From Pseudaquabacterium inlustre (lineage in GTDB: Bacteria; Pseudomonadota; Gammaproteobacteria; Burkholderiales; Burkholderiaceae_C): a stretch of 64,000 nt of DNA. The notes under the pieces are model-generated. The model made no database searches, was not told the origin of the DNA, and was given only the letters and a program-made list of their open reading frames with translations. Below are positions 33,076 to 41,199 of this stretch, in pieces. Numbering within the stretch: position 1 is the stretch's first letter; each line of letters begins with the position of its first letter. The translations under genes and the position numbers were made by a program. The stretch is from assembly GCF_038066595.1 (NCBI RefSeq), contig NZ_JBBUTH010000003.1:124001-188000 (forward strand), given 5' to 3'.

Positions 33076-34077
33076 TCAGTCGAGTTTGGCGCCGGAGTTC
33101 TTCACCACCTCGTGCCAGCGCTTGGTTTCGCTGCTCACGAAGCGGCCGAAGTCGGCGCCCCATTGGTTGGGCGGCAGGGCGCCCAGGCCGGCCCAGACGG
33201 TCTTCAGCTCGTCGGAGTTCAGCGCCTTCTTCATCTCGGCGGTCATCGCGTCGATGACGGGCTGCGGCGTGCCCTTGGGCGCCCACAGACCGTACCAGGT
33301 GGCCACCTGGTAGGTGGGCACGCCGGCCTCGGCCGTGGTGGGCACGTCGGGGAAGCCCGGTGCGCGCTGCGGGCCGGCCACGGCCAGGGCCTTGATGCGG
33401 CCACCCTTGATGTGGTTGGCCGACGAGCCCAGGCCGTCGAACATCAGGTCCACCTGGCCGGCGATCAGGTCCTGCAGGGCCGGGCCGGCGCCGCGGTAGG
33501 GGATGTGGGTGATGAAGGTCTTGGTCTGCAGCTTGAACAGCTCGCCGGCCAGGTGGTGGCTGGTGCCGTTGCCGGCCGAGCCGTAGTTCAGCTTGGCAGG
33601 GTTCTTCCGCAGGAAGTCGAGCAGGCCCTTCAGGTCAGCCACCGGCACGCGCTGCGGGTTCACCACGATGACCTGCGGCACGTTGCTGATCAGGCCCACG
33701 GGCACGAAGTCGCGCTCGAGGTCGTAGTCGAGCTTGGGGTACATCGACGGCGCGATGGCATGGTGCACCGCGCCCATGAAGAAGGTGTAGCCATCGGGTG
33801 CGGCCTTGGCCGCGATGCCGGCGCCCAGCGTGCCGCCGGCGCCGCCCTTGTTGTCGATGACGAACTGCTTGCCGGCGGCCTTGCTCATGGCCGCGAACAG
33901 CGGCCGCGCGAAGGCGTCGGTGCCACCGCCGGCCGGGAAGGGCACGACGATGGTCACCGGCTTGTTCGGCCAGGCCTGCGCCTGGGCCAGCATCGGCGTG
34001 GCGGCGCTGCCGGCCAGTGCGGCGGCGGCCAGGCCGAGCAGGGCGCGGCGGCGGGAAGGGGTGGGGTGCTGGGTCAT
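33076..34077 (-). CDS. Bug-type (TctC) solute-binding protein
   Basis: This 333-residue periplasmic binding protein belongs to the large Bug/TctC group of Burkholderiales. It has an SRRRALLGLAAAALAG signal that fits twin-arginine export, then the typical WPNKPVTIVVPFPAGGGTDAFARPL start, the KAAPDGYTFFMG and PYRGAGPALQDLIAGQVDLMFDG segments. No TctA or TctB membrane gene is nearby, so it is an orphan receptor. Within the malonate operon it most likely binds malonate or a similar diacid and hands it to a carrier encoded elsewhere. Confidence 0.88.
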   Translation of the reverse strand: MTQHPTPSRRRALLGLAAAALAGSAATPMLAQAQAWPNKPVTIVVPFPAGGGTDAFARPLFAAMSKAAGKQFVIDNKGGAGGTLGAGIAAKAAPDGYTFFMGAVHHAIAPSMYPKLDYDLERDFVPVGLISNVPQVIVVNPQRVPVADLKGLLDFLRKNPAKLNYGSAGNGTSHHLAGELFKLQTKTFITHIPYRGAGPALQDLIAGQVDLMFDGLGSSANHIKGGRIKALAVAGPQRAPGFPDVPTTAEAGVPTYQVATWYGLWAPKGTPQPVIDAMTAEMKKALNSDELKTVWAGLGALPPNQWGADFGRFVSSETKRWHEVVKNSGAKLD

Positions 34078-34106
34078 GGTGTCTCCGGTCGCTGTCGTTG
34101 TGATTG

Positions 34107-35531
34107 TCAGATCAGGCTCTGGATGGCGCGTGCCTGCACCACCTCGCCGCGCACGAAACGCTGGTGCCGGCGTTCGATGTGCTGCAGGTCGTACAGGTAG
34201 TTCACCATCAGGCCGGCCGACTGCTTCAGGCCCTTGGGGGCCAGGTTGGCCAGCGCGTTCAGGCGTTCCAGGCGCGCGCCGTTGTCGAGGTGGAAGCGCG
34301 CCACGGGGTCGCCCAGCGGCTGCGGCGTGACATGGGTGAGGTAGATCGTGGCCAGGCGCTTGAGCGCCTGCTGCGCCGGCGCCGGCAGGGCCTGCAGCGT
34401 GGCCAGCTGGCCCAGGCCGGCCAGGTCGTCGCCGGCGGCCTCGCGCAGCGTGGCCAGGGCATGCACGGCGCGCTCGGTCACCGGCTGCGGCAGGCCCACC
34501 AGCGCGCGGCCCACCTGGGCCGGATCGCGCGCGTTGTGCAGCCAGTGCATCAGGCCGGGGATGGGCGACAGCGTGCAGAAGGTGCTGAGCTGCGGGAACT
34601 CGCGCTTGAGCTCGCCGGCCACGCGCTTGATCAGGAAATTGCCCAGCGACACGCCGCGCAGCCCCGGCTGGCAGTTGCTGATCGAATAGAACACCGCCAC
34701 CTTGGCCGCCTCGGCCGGGCGCGGGGTGGATTTCTTGTCGATCAGCGGGGCGATGGCGTCGGCCATCGCGTCCACCAGCGCCACCTCCACGAAGATCAGC
34801 GGCTCGTCGGGCAGCTGCGGGTGGAAAAAGGCGAAGCAGCGGCGGTCGGGCTGCAGGCGGCGGCGCAGGTCGTCCCAGCCGTCGATCTCGTGCACGGCCT
34901 CGTGGTGGATGATCTGCTCCAGCAGCTGGGCGGGCGAGTTCCAGTCCACGCGCCGCAGCTGCAGGAAGCCGGGGTTGAACCAGCTCGACAGCAGGTGCAG
35001 CAGGTCGTGCTCCACCACCGCCAGGCCGCGCTGGCGCGGCAGGCGCTCCAGCAGGGCCCGGCGCAGGCGCACCAGCGCCGCGCAGCCGCCGGGCGCGCGG
35101 TTGATGCGGCGCAGCAGCTCCTGGCGCGGCGGCTCGGACACGCGGCTGAGCTGCAGCAGCGCATCGGCCTGCTGCGGCGCATTGGCATAGGCCACGGCGG
35201 CGGCCAGCACCTTCTTGGGATCGGGCGAGAAGTCGCGCGCCAGGTGCTCGAAGAAGCGGTCGAGCAGCGGGTGGCGCGGCGTCTCGAGCAGCGGCTCCAG
35301 CCGTGCGATCAGGTCGCGGGCGATGGCCGGGCCGTTGGCCTCGCCGTCCTCGGACAGCAGGCGGCGGCAGTCCTGCAGCAGCGGGCGCAGTGCGCGGTCG
35401 GCCTCGGTGCGGGCCTGCCGGCTGGCGGTGGTCTTGCCTGCGGCGGTCTTGGTGACGGCGGCTTTGGTGGCGGGCTTCGGCGCCCGCGGCTTCACGGCGG
35501 GGGCGGCAGGGGGCGGGGTGTCATCCGGCAT
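34107..35531 (-). CDS. Malonyl-CoA decarboxylase (MatA type)
   Basis: This 474-residue malonyl-CoA decarboxylase converts malonyl-CoA to acetyl-CoA and CO2. An all-helical N-terminal domain is followed by the acetyltransferase-like catalytic domain with the Ser in STFCTLSPIPGLMHWL and the His in DPVARFHLDNGA, then the family ending SAGLMVNYLYDL. The first 40 residues are a Lys/Ala/Pro-rich extension. It overlaps the regulator gene by 11 bases. With MatB it forms the two-step route malonate to acetyl-CoA. Confidence 0.93.
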   Translation of the reverse strand: MPDDTPPPAAPAVKPRAPKPATKAAVTKTAAGKTTASRQARTEADRALRPLLQDCRRLLSEDGEANGPAIARDLIARLEPLLETPRHPLLDRFFEHLARDFSPDPKKVLAAAVAYANAPQQADALLQLSRVSEPPRQELLRRINRAPGGCAALVRLRRALLERLPRQRGLAVVEHDLLHLLSSWFNPGFLQLRRVDWNSPAQLLEQIIHHEAVHEIDGWDDLRRRLQPDRRCFAFFHPQLPDEPLIFVEVALVDAMADAIAPLIDKKSTPRPAEAAKVAVFYSISNCQPGLRGVSLGNFLIKRVAGELKREFPQLSTFCTLSPIPGLMHWLHNARDPAQVGRALVGLPQPVTERAVHALATLREAAGDDLAGLGQLATLQALPAPAQQALKRLATIYLTHVTPQPLGDPVARFHLDNGARLERLNALANLAPKGLKQSAGLMVNYLYDLQHIERRHQRFVRGEVVQARAIQSLI

Positions 35532-36204
35532 GGCGTTCGCTCTGTTCCTGGTGCTGCAGCGCCTTCAGCGCGGCCAGCTGGGCCATCAGGTGGTCGTGCA
35601 TGGCGCGGCCGGCGCGTTCGGCATCGCCGCCGCGCATGGCCGCGATCAGCACGCGGTGTTCGTTGATCGAGTCCTGCAGCCGGCCGGGCGCGGCCAACTG
35701 GCGGCCGCGCCACAGGCGCATGAAGCGGCGCAGGTCGCCGGTGGCGCGGTCCAGCCAGCGGTTGGCGGCCAGCTGCTGCACGCGGGTGTGGAAGTCGTGA
35801 TTGGCGCGGTAGTAGCCGTCCAGGTCGCCGCTGGCGGCGTGCAGTTCCAGCTGGTCGTGCAACTGCTGCAGCTGCGACAGATCGGCCGGCGTGGCGCGGC
35901 GCGTGGCCTCCAGCGCGCAGCGGCCTTCGAGCATGGCCATCACCGGAAACAGCTGCTCGGCATCGTCGTCGCCCAGCTCGGTGACGCGGGCACCGCGCCG
36001 CGGCACCCAGTCGACCAGGCCCTCGGCGGCCAGCACCTTGAGCGCCTCGCGCACCGGCGTGCGGCTGATCTGCCACTGCGCGGCCAGCGCGTTCTCGTCG
36101 ATGAAGCTGCTCGGCGCCAGTTCGCGGTCGAACACCATAACGCGCAGCCGGGCGGCCACGCCATCGTGCATCGAGACGCCGCGCAGGGGGATCGGTTCGC
36201 TCAT
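35521..36204 (-). CDS. matR: GntR-family (FadR/FCD) transcriptional regulator, MatR-like
   Basis: This 227-residue regulator has an N-terminal winged HTH (DENALAAQWQISRTPVREALKVLAAEGLVDWVPRRGARV) and a C-terminal FCD domain with the metal-binding pattern D...H...H (DFHTRVQQLA and NEHRVLIAA, then MHDHL). It is the first gene of the malonate operon, and in other proteobacteria MatR represses mat genes in the absence of malonate. No ribosome site is visible before the ATG. A palindrome that would suit a GntR dimer lies 17 bases upstream. Confidence 0.85.
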   Translation of the reverse strand: MSEPIPLRGVSMHDGVAARLRVMVFDRELAPSSFIDENALAAQWQISRTPVREALKVLAAEGLVDWVPRRGARVTELGDDDAEQLFPVMAMLEGRCALEATRRATPADLSQLQQLHDQLELHAASGDLDGYYRANHDFHTRVQQLAANRWLDRATGDLRRFMRLWRGRQLAAPGRLQDSINEHRVLIAAMRGGDAERAGRAMHDHLMAQLAALKALQHQEQSERHAG

Positions 36205-36211
36205 GGGTGCT

Positions 36212-36240
36212 ATCGTAATCCTGTAATTACAGAATCACAC
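36212..36240 (-). promoter_or_regulatory. MatR operator and probable promoter
   Basis: CTGTAATTACAG (36221-36232) is a perfect 12-base palindrome. On the minus strand it lies between a -35-like GTGTGA (36235-36240) and a -10-like TACGAT (36212-36217), spacing 17. The -10 is only seven bases from the matR ATG at 36204, so the transcript may be almost leaderless. Autorepression by MatR is the obvious model. Confidence 0.55.
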
Positions 36241-36397
36241 CGGGAAACTCCCGACATGGTGCCACCGTGCCGGGCTGTCGGGGTCGGGGCGGTCGGCAGG
36301 GGCTTGCAACCAGGGGTATCGCTGCATCGCGGGCCGGCCGGCCGCAACGCAGAATGCGCGCGGACCCCCGCCATCACCCCCAGCCGAGGAAGCCCCC

Positions 36398-37675
36398 ATG
36401 CGCCGTGAGCCCCCGACCGACCATGCCCCAGACGCCTGCGGACACGCCCCCGCCGCCGACCGCCCGTCGCAGCCCGGCCGCCGCCGCCTGATGGCCGGCA
36501 GCGCCGCGGCGCTGGCCGGCATGGGCCTGGGCGCCGCGCGGGACGCGGTCGCGCAGGCGGCGCCCCCCGCCGCGCCGGCCGCCGCCAGGCCCTTGCCCGC
36601 CTACGTGGCCTGGAAGGACCCGGCCGCGCTGATCCAGCACAGCGGCACCACCATCGAGACGCGCCGCAGCGCCTTCGGCACCAGCCCGATCACGCCGGTC
36701 GACCGCCTGTACATCCGCAACAACCTGCCGGCGCCCGATGCGTCCATCGTGGCCGACCGCGACGCCTGGACGGTGGCCATCGAGGGCGTCAAGTCGCCCC
36801 GCAGCTTCAGCCTTGCGGAGTTGAAGGGCCTGGGCGTGGAGACGGTGGCCATGGTGCTGCAGTGCTCGGGCAACGGCCGCGGCTACTTTCCCAGCAAGCC
36901 CAGCGGCACGCCCTGGACGGTGGGCGCCGCCGGCTGCGTGCTGTGGAGCGGCGTGCCGCTGCGCAGCGTGGCCGCGGCGCTGGGCGGCGTGGCCGAGGGC
37001 ATGCGATTCGTCACCGGCACCGGCGGCGAGAAGCTGCCCGAGGGCGTGGACCCCAAGAGCGTGATCGTCGAGCGCTCGGTGCCGCTCAGCGTGATGGGTG
37101 ACGCGCTGCTGGCCTGGGAGATGAACGGCGCGCCCATCCCGCTGGCGCACGGCGGCCCGCTGCGCCTGGTGGTGCCGGGCTACACCGGCGTCAACAGCGT
37201 CAAGTACATCAAGCGCCTGGCCTTCACGGCGCAGGAGAGCGACGCGCGCATCATGTCGCACGGCTACCGCATCAGCCCGCCCGGCGGCAAGGGCGACCCC
37301 AGCCAGCCCTCGGTGCAGGAGATGGCGGTCAAGAGCTGGATCAACAGCCCGTCGGGCGAGGGCGCCGCGCTGAAGGCGGGCCCGGTGCAGATCACCGGCG
37401 TGGCCTTCGGCGGCGTGCACGCGGTGTTCGCGGTGGAGGTGTCGGTGGACGGCGGCAGCAGCTGGCTGCCGGCGCGCTTCGTCGGCCCCGACCTGGGCCG
37501 CTATGCCTGGCGCAACTTCGCCGTCGAGGCGCGCCTGGCGCCGGGCACGCACAAGCTGGTGAGCCGCGCCACCGATTCCACCGGCCAGGTGCAGCCCAAG
37601 GACCGGCAGGAGAACGCCGGCGGCTACAACAACAACAGCTGGGCCGACCACGCGCTGACCGTGGTGGTGGCCTGA
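36398..37675 (+). CDS. sorA: Sulfite:cytochrome c oxidoreductase molybdopterin subunit, SorA-like
   Basis: This 425-residue periplasmic molybdoenzyme of the sulfite oxidase family carries a twin-arginine signal (GRRRLMAGSAAALAG). The Moco-ligating Cys is C156 in VLQCSGNGRGYF, and the rest fits the Moco domain (VPGYTGVNSVKYI) followed by the dimerisation domain (FGGVHAVFAVEVSVDGGSSW). The adjoining gene encodes a small c-type cytochrome, the arrangement of sorAB. It would oxidise sulfite to sulfate and pass electrons to SorB. The start at 36398 follows a GAGGA site. A related non-sulfite substrate cannot be excluded. Confidence 0.85.
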   Translation: MRREPPTDHAPDACGHAPAADRPSQPGRRRLMAGSAAALAGMGLGAARDAVAQAAPPAAPAAARPLPAYVAWKDPAALIQHSGTTIETRRSAFGTSPITPVDRLYIRNNLPAPDASIVADRDAWTVAIEGVKSPRSFSLAELKGLGVETVAMVLQCSGNGRGYFPSKPSGTPWTVGAAGCVLWSGVPLRSVAAALGGVAEGMRFVTGTGGEKLPEGVDPKSVIVERSVPLSVMGDALLAWEMNGAPIPLAHGGPLRLVVPGYTGVNSVKYIKRLAFTAQESDARIMSHGYRISPPGGKGDPSQPSVQEMAVKSWINSPSGEGAALKAGPVQITGVAFGGVHAVFAVEVSVDGGSSWLPARFVGPDLGRYAWRNFAVEARLAPGTHKLVSRATDSTGQVQPKDRQENAGGYNNNSWADHALTVVVA

Positions 37676-38022
37676 TGCCGGCACGGCACGGGCGCCACGC
37701 GGCCACTGTCGCTGGCGCCGCCCTGCTGCTGGCCGCGGCCGGCGCGCTGGCCCAGGGCGGCGATGCCGAGCTGGCGCTGGGCCGGCAGGTGTTCGTGCAC
37801 AAGGCCCAGCCCGCGTGCGCGCTGTGCCACACGCTGCGCGACGCGGGCGCCGAAGGCCAGATCGGCCCGGTGCTGGACGAACTGCAGCCCGATGCCGCCC
37901 GCGTGCTGAAGGTGCTGCGCAGCGGCTTCGGCGCGATGCCGTCGTTCGCCGGCAAGCTCAGCGAGGCCGAGATGGCGGCCGTGGCGCGCTATGTGGCCAC
38001 CGTGACCGGCGCCGCCCGCTGA
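37675..38022 (+). CDS. sorB: Monohaem cytochrome c, SorB-like
   Basis: This 115-residue c-type cytochrome has a signal peptide (AATVAGAALLLAAAGALAQ), one CALCH haem motif and a distal Met ligand in FGAMPSFAG. Its ATG overlaps the sorA stop (TGATG), which fixes the partnership with the molybdenum subunit. It would take electrons from SorA and pass them to the respiratory chain. Haem attachment would depend on the Ccm system at 19689-26157. Confidence 0.87.
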   Translation: MPARHGRHAATVAGAALLLAAAGALAQGGDAELALGRQVFVHKAQPACALCHTLRDAGAEGQIGPVLDELQPDAARVLKVLRSGFGAMPSFAGKLSEAEMAAVARYVATVTGAAR

Positions 38023-38037
38023 CCTGAACGGCGCGAC

Positions 38038-38055
38038 CGGCCGAGCGCGCGGCCG
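38038..38055. terminator. Hairpin between convergent sorB and kinase genes
   Basis: CGGCCG at 38038-38043 and 38050-38055 can pair around a six-base loop in the 49-base gap between the two stop codons. It may serve both directions. Confidence 0.4.
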
Positions 38056-38071
38056 CTCCGGGTGCCCCAGG

Positions 38072-38986
38072 TCAGGCGGCGGCGATAAGGTCCGCCGGGA
38101 TGGCGTGGTTCTGGCCGCCGCGCTGGGCGATCTTCAGTGCGCCCACCTTGTTGCCCAGCGCCACGCAGCGCTCCAGGCTCCAGCCCTGCGACAGGCCGTG
38201 CAGCAGCGCGCCGCGGAAGGCGTCGCCGCAGCCGGTGGGGTCGACCACGGCCTCGGCGGCCACGCCCGGCACATGGGTGCGGGTGCCGTTGACCCACACC
38301 TCGCAGCCCTCGGCGCCCAGCGTCACGATCACGCCCTTCAGGTTGGGCTGGCGCGACAGCGCCTCGATGGTGGTGCCGATGCGCTCGGTGAGCATCGCGC
38401 CTTCGTAGTCGTTCACCGCCACCCAGGTGGCCTGTTCGGTGAAGCGCTGCAGCTCGGCGCCGTCGAACAGCGGCAGGTTCTGGCCCGGATCGAAGATGAA
38501 CGGGATCTTGGCGTCGGCCAGCTGCTGGCAGTGGCCCAGCATGGCCTCGCGGCCGTCGGGTGCCACGATGGCCAGCGTGATGTCCTTGCGCTCGACCGGC
38601 ACGCGCGTGGTGTGCGCCAGCATCATCGCGCCGGGGTGGAAGGCGGTGATCTGGTTGTTGTCCTCGTCGGTGATGATCATGCACTGGGCCGTGTAGGTCT
38701 CCTGCGCATTCAGCACCAGCGAGGTGTCCACGCCCCAGCCCTTCAGGCGCGCCATGTAGTCGCCGCCGTCGTTGCCGATGGCGCCCTTGACCAGCGGTTC
38801 GCCGCCCAGCAGGTGCAGCGTGTAGGCGATGTTGCCGGCGCAGCCGCCGTACTCGCGGCGCAGCGTGGGCACCAGGAAGGACACGTTCAGCATGTGCACC
38901 TTGTCCGGCATGATCTGCTGGGCAAAGCGGCCGTGGAAATTGGTGATCGTGTCGAAGGCGAGCGAGCCGCAGATCAGGACGGACAT
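38072..38986 (-). CDS. PfkB-family carbohydrate/nucleoside kinase
   Basis: This 304-residue ribokinase-fold enzyme has the N-terminal glycine motif (REYGGCAGNIAYTLHLLGGEP) and the C-terminal ATP/catalytic motif DPTGCGDAFRGALLHGL with the catalytic base Asp. The sequence is close to proteins annotated as adenosine kinase or PfkB kinase in proteobacteria. It is the last gene behind accB-accC-prmA-DUF3426. The substrate cannot be fixed from sequence. Confidence 0.85.
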   Translation of the reverse strand: MSVLICGSLAFDTITNFHGRFAQQIMPDKVHMLNVSFLVPTLRREYGGCAGNIAYTLHLLGGEPLVKGAIGNDGGDYMARLKGWGVDTSLVLNAQETYTAQCMIITDEDNNQITAFHPGAMMLAHTTRVPVERKDITLAIVAPDGREAMLGHCQQLADAKIPFIFDPGQNLPLFDGAELQRFTEQATWVAVNDYEGAMLTERIGTTIEALSRQPNLKGVIVTLGAEGCEVWVNGTRTHVPGVAAEAVVDPTGCGDAFRGALLHGLSQGWSLERCVALGNKVGALKIAQRGGQNHAIPADLIAAA

Positions 38987-39034
38987 GGTGGCATCGGGCC
39001 CCGCGAAGGGCCCCGGTTCATGGAAGAGAGAGGT

Positions 39035-40132
39035 TCAGGGGTAGAACAGCTCGACGGTGTAGCCGTCGACCGATTGTCCGCCAGTGGCCAGCAGGGCCTG
39101 CAGCACCAGCTCCTGGCCCGGCGCCAGGGCCGTTTGCGGGGCGCCCAGGTCGGCCAGGCGCAGCACGCGGCGCTGCACCAGGCGGCCGGTGGCATCGGTC
39201 AGCGACAGCTCCACCGCCGGCGCGGCCAGCGCGATCTCGGCACGGTTGCGCAGCGTCAGGTTCAGCCGGTACTGCGCCGCGCCGGGGTCGTCGGCGGCCA
39301 CGCCGTCCAGCCGGCTCAGCGCCGAGGCATCCACCGAGAGCTGGCCGATGCGGCGCAGAGGCTGCAGCTGGCAGCCGGTGACGCGGCACAGCGTCTGCAG
39401 TGTGGGCGCCAGGCCTGGATGGTGCGCGGCCAGCGTGTCGCGCCACAGCAGGCCGGCCTGGGCCAGGGCCAGGCCACCCAGCACCAGGGCGCCGGCCGCC
39501 GCAGCCGCGCGCCTGTGCGGCCGTTTCCAGGCGGCCTGGCGTTCGGCCACGCGCACGAACTCGGGCGCCGGCTCGGCGGGCGGCGGCGCCTCCTGCGGAA
39601 ACGCGGCCATCGCGGCCAGTGCCGGCGCCGTGGCCTGGGTGGGGTCGGCCAGCGTGGCCGACAGGCCACCGGGCGGCGGCGGCGCGGTGTCGGCGGCCGG
39701 GTCGGGCAGGTCGGCCGGCACCGCCTCGGCCGAGGGCGCGCGCAGCAGCAGGCCGGGCGCCGGGGCCTCGGCCCCGGTGTCGGGGGCCAGGGCCTCCAGC
39801 GGCGCCAGGGGTTCTGGCGGCGCCCATGGTTCGGGTTCGGTTTCGGGGGCGGCGGGCAGCGCCGGTGGTGGCGCGGCGCCCTGCGCGGCGGCCGGTGAGG
39901 CCTGTGCGGGCGCAGTGGGCGCAGCGGGCTCCGGGTGCGGCGCCGCAGCCGGCGGGGTGGCCATGCCGGGCAGGTGCACCGGCAGGCCGGTGTCCATGTC
40001 CAGCAGGTCGTCGGTGGCGTTGAACACGCCCGAGCAGCGGCCGCAGCGCACCCAGCCCTGGGACACCAGCAGCTGGTCGTGCACCACGCGGAACACGGTG
40101 CCGCAGGTGGGGCAGCGCGTGGCCAGGCTCAT
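39035..40132 (-). CDS. Zinc-ribbon DUF3426 membrane protein
   Basis: This 365-residue protein starts with an MJ0042-type zinc ribbon (RCPTCGTVFRVVHDQLLVSQGWVRCGRC), followed by a long Ala/Pro/Glu-rich linker, one membrane helix near residues 215-235 (AAGALVLGGLALAQAGLLW) and the DUF3426 beta domain. The function is unknown. The zinc ribbon should be cytoplasmic and DUF3426 periplasmic. Position after prmA is conserved in Burkholderiales. Confidence 0.85.
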   Translation of the reverse strand: MSLATRCPTCGTVFRVVHDQLLVSQGWVRCGRCSGVFNATDDLLDMDTGLPVHLPGMATPPAAAPHPEPAAPTAPAQASPAAAQGAAPPPALPAAPETEPEPWAPPEPLAPLEALAPDTGAEAPAPGLLLRAPSAEAVPADLPDPAADTAPPPPGGLSATLADPTQATAPALAAMAAFPQEAPPPAEPAPEFVRVAERQAAWKRPHRRAAAAAGALVLGGLALAQAGLLWRDTLAAHHPGLAPTLQTLCRVTGCQLQPLRRIGQLSVDASALSRLDGVAADDPGAAQYRLNLTLRNRAEIALAAPAVELSLTDATGRLVQRRVLRLADLGAPQTALAPGQELVLQALLATGGQSVDGYTVELFYP

Positions 40133-40233
40133 CGCGACGGGCAGCGCCGCCGGTGCAGGCCGGGGCGGACGTCAGGAACGGGCGGCTTCATGGTGGCGGC
40201 GATGATGCCATGCCGCCCAGGTGCACCGTCAGT

Positions 40234-40267
40234 GGGTGAGCCGCGGGTGAACAGCGGGTGAGCCGCG
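40234..40267. repeat. Direct repeat in the prmA-DUF3426 gap
   Basis: The 12-mer GGGTGAGCCGCG occurs at 40234-40245 and 40256-40267, start-to-start spacing 22 bases, about two helical turns. The role, if any, is unknown. Confidence 0.5.
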
Positions 40268-40278
40268 AGCGGCGCCGA

Positions 40279-41193
40279 TCAGGCCGGCCGCTGTGCCGTC
40301 ATCAGGATCCAGCCGTCCTCGCTGTCGCTGACCTCCAGCGCCAGCCAGGGCGCGTAGGCGGCCTTCAGCTCATCGGCCTGGCGCTCCAGGATGCCGGCCA
40401 GCACCAGGTGGCCGCCGGGGGCCACATGGCTGGCCAGCAGCGGCGCCAGCAGCTTCAGCGGCGTGGCCAGGATGTTGGCCAGCACCAGCGGGTACTCGCC
40501 GCGCGCGCCTGCCTGCGGGTCGTCGGGCAGCGCGGCACTGAGCGTCACGCCATTGGCCGCGGCGTTGTCGCGGGTGGACTGCACCGCGGCCTCGTCGATG
40601 TCGACCGCGTCGATGCCACGGCCGCCATGCAGCGCCGCACCGATGGCCAGGATGCCCGAGCCGCAGCCGTAGTCCAGCACGCGGGTCCAGCCTGCGGCCA
40701 GCGCCGCCGCCTGCGTGGCCGTCCAGCGCAGGCACATGCGGGTGGTGGGGTGGGTGCCGGTGCCGAAGGCCAGGCCGGGGTCGAGCCGAATGATCTTCTC
40801 GGCGGCCGCCGGCACCTCGTGCCAGCTGGGCACCACCCAGAAGCTGGGCGTGATCTCCACCGGCGCGAACTGGCTCTGCGTCAGCCGCACCCAGTCCTGG
40901 TCGGCCACCTCGCGCAGGGCCTGCACCTGCACGTCGGCCGCCCAGTCCTGGGCCATCACCAGGGCCGCGGCCTCGGTGGCCTGGGCCTCGTTGGCGAACA
41001 GCGCGGTGATGTCGCTGCGCTGCCAGCCCTCGCGTGGCGCGGGCATGCCGGGCTCGCCGAACAGGGCCTGTTCGGCCTCGGTGCCCGCGTCGGCGTCGGC
41101 CACCGAGACCGACAGCGCGTCGAGCTCGTCGACCAGCGCCTCGCTGACCGATTCCACCAGCGCCTCGGGCAGGCGCAGCACCAGTTCATGCAT
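40279..41193 (-). CDS. prmA: Ribosomal protein L11 methyltransferase
   Basis: This 304-residue SAM-dependent enzyme trimethylates ribosomal protein L11. The N-terminal substrate domain begins MHELVLRLPEALVE. The methyltransferase part has PGLAFGTGTHPTTRMCL, the SAM motif VLDYGCGSGILAIGA and the LVLANILATPL motif. It starts six bases after the accC stop and is cotranscribed with accBC. Confidence 0.93.
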   Translation of the reverse strand: MHELVLRLPEALVESVSEALVDELDALSVSVADADAGTEAEQALFGEPGMPAPREGWQRSDITALFANEAQATEAAALVMAQDWAADVQVQALREVADQDWVRLTQSQFAPVEITPSFWVVPSWHEVPAAAEKIIRLDPGLAFGTGTHPTTRMCLRWTATQAAALAAGWTRVLDYGCGSGILAIGAALHGGRGIDAVDIDEAAVQSTRDNAAANGVTLSAALPDDPQAGARGEYPLVLANILATPLKLLAPLLASHVAPGGHLVLAGILERQADELKAAYAPWLALEVSDSEDGWILMTAQRPA

Positions 41194-41199
41194 GGGATG

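Noticed and set aside
40234..40267. Start of a CRISPR or iteron array at the repeated GGGTGAGCCGCG
   Set aside because: There are only two copies, only ten bases between them, and no cas or replication genes nearby.
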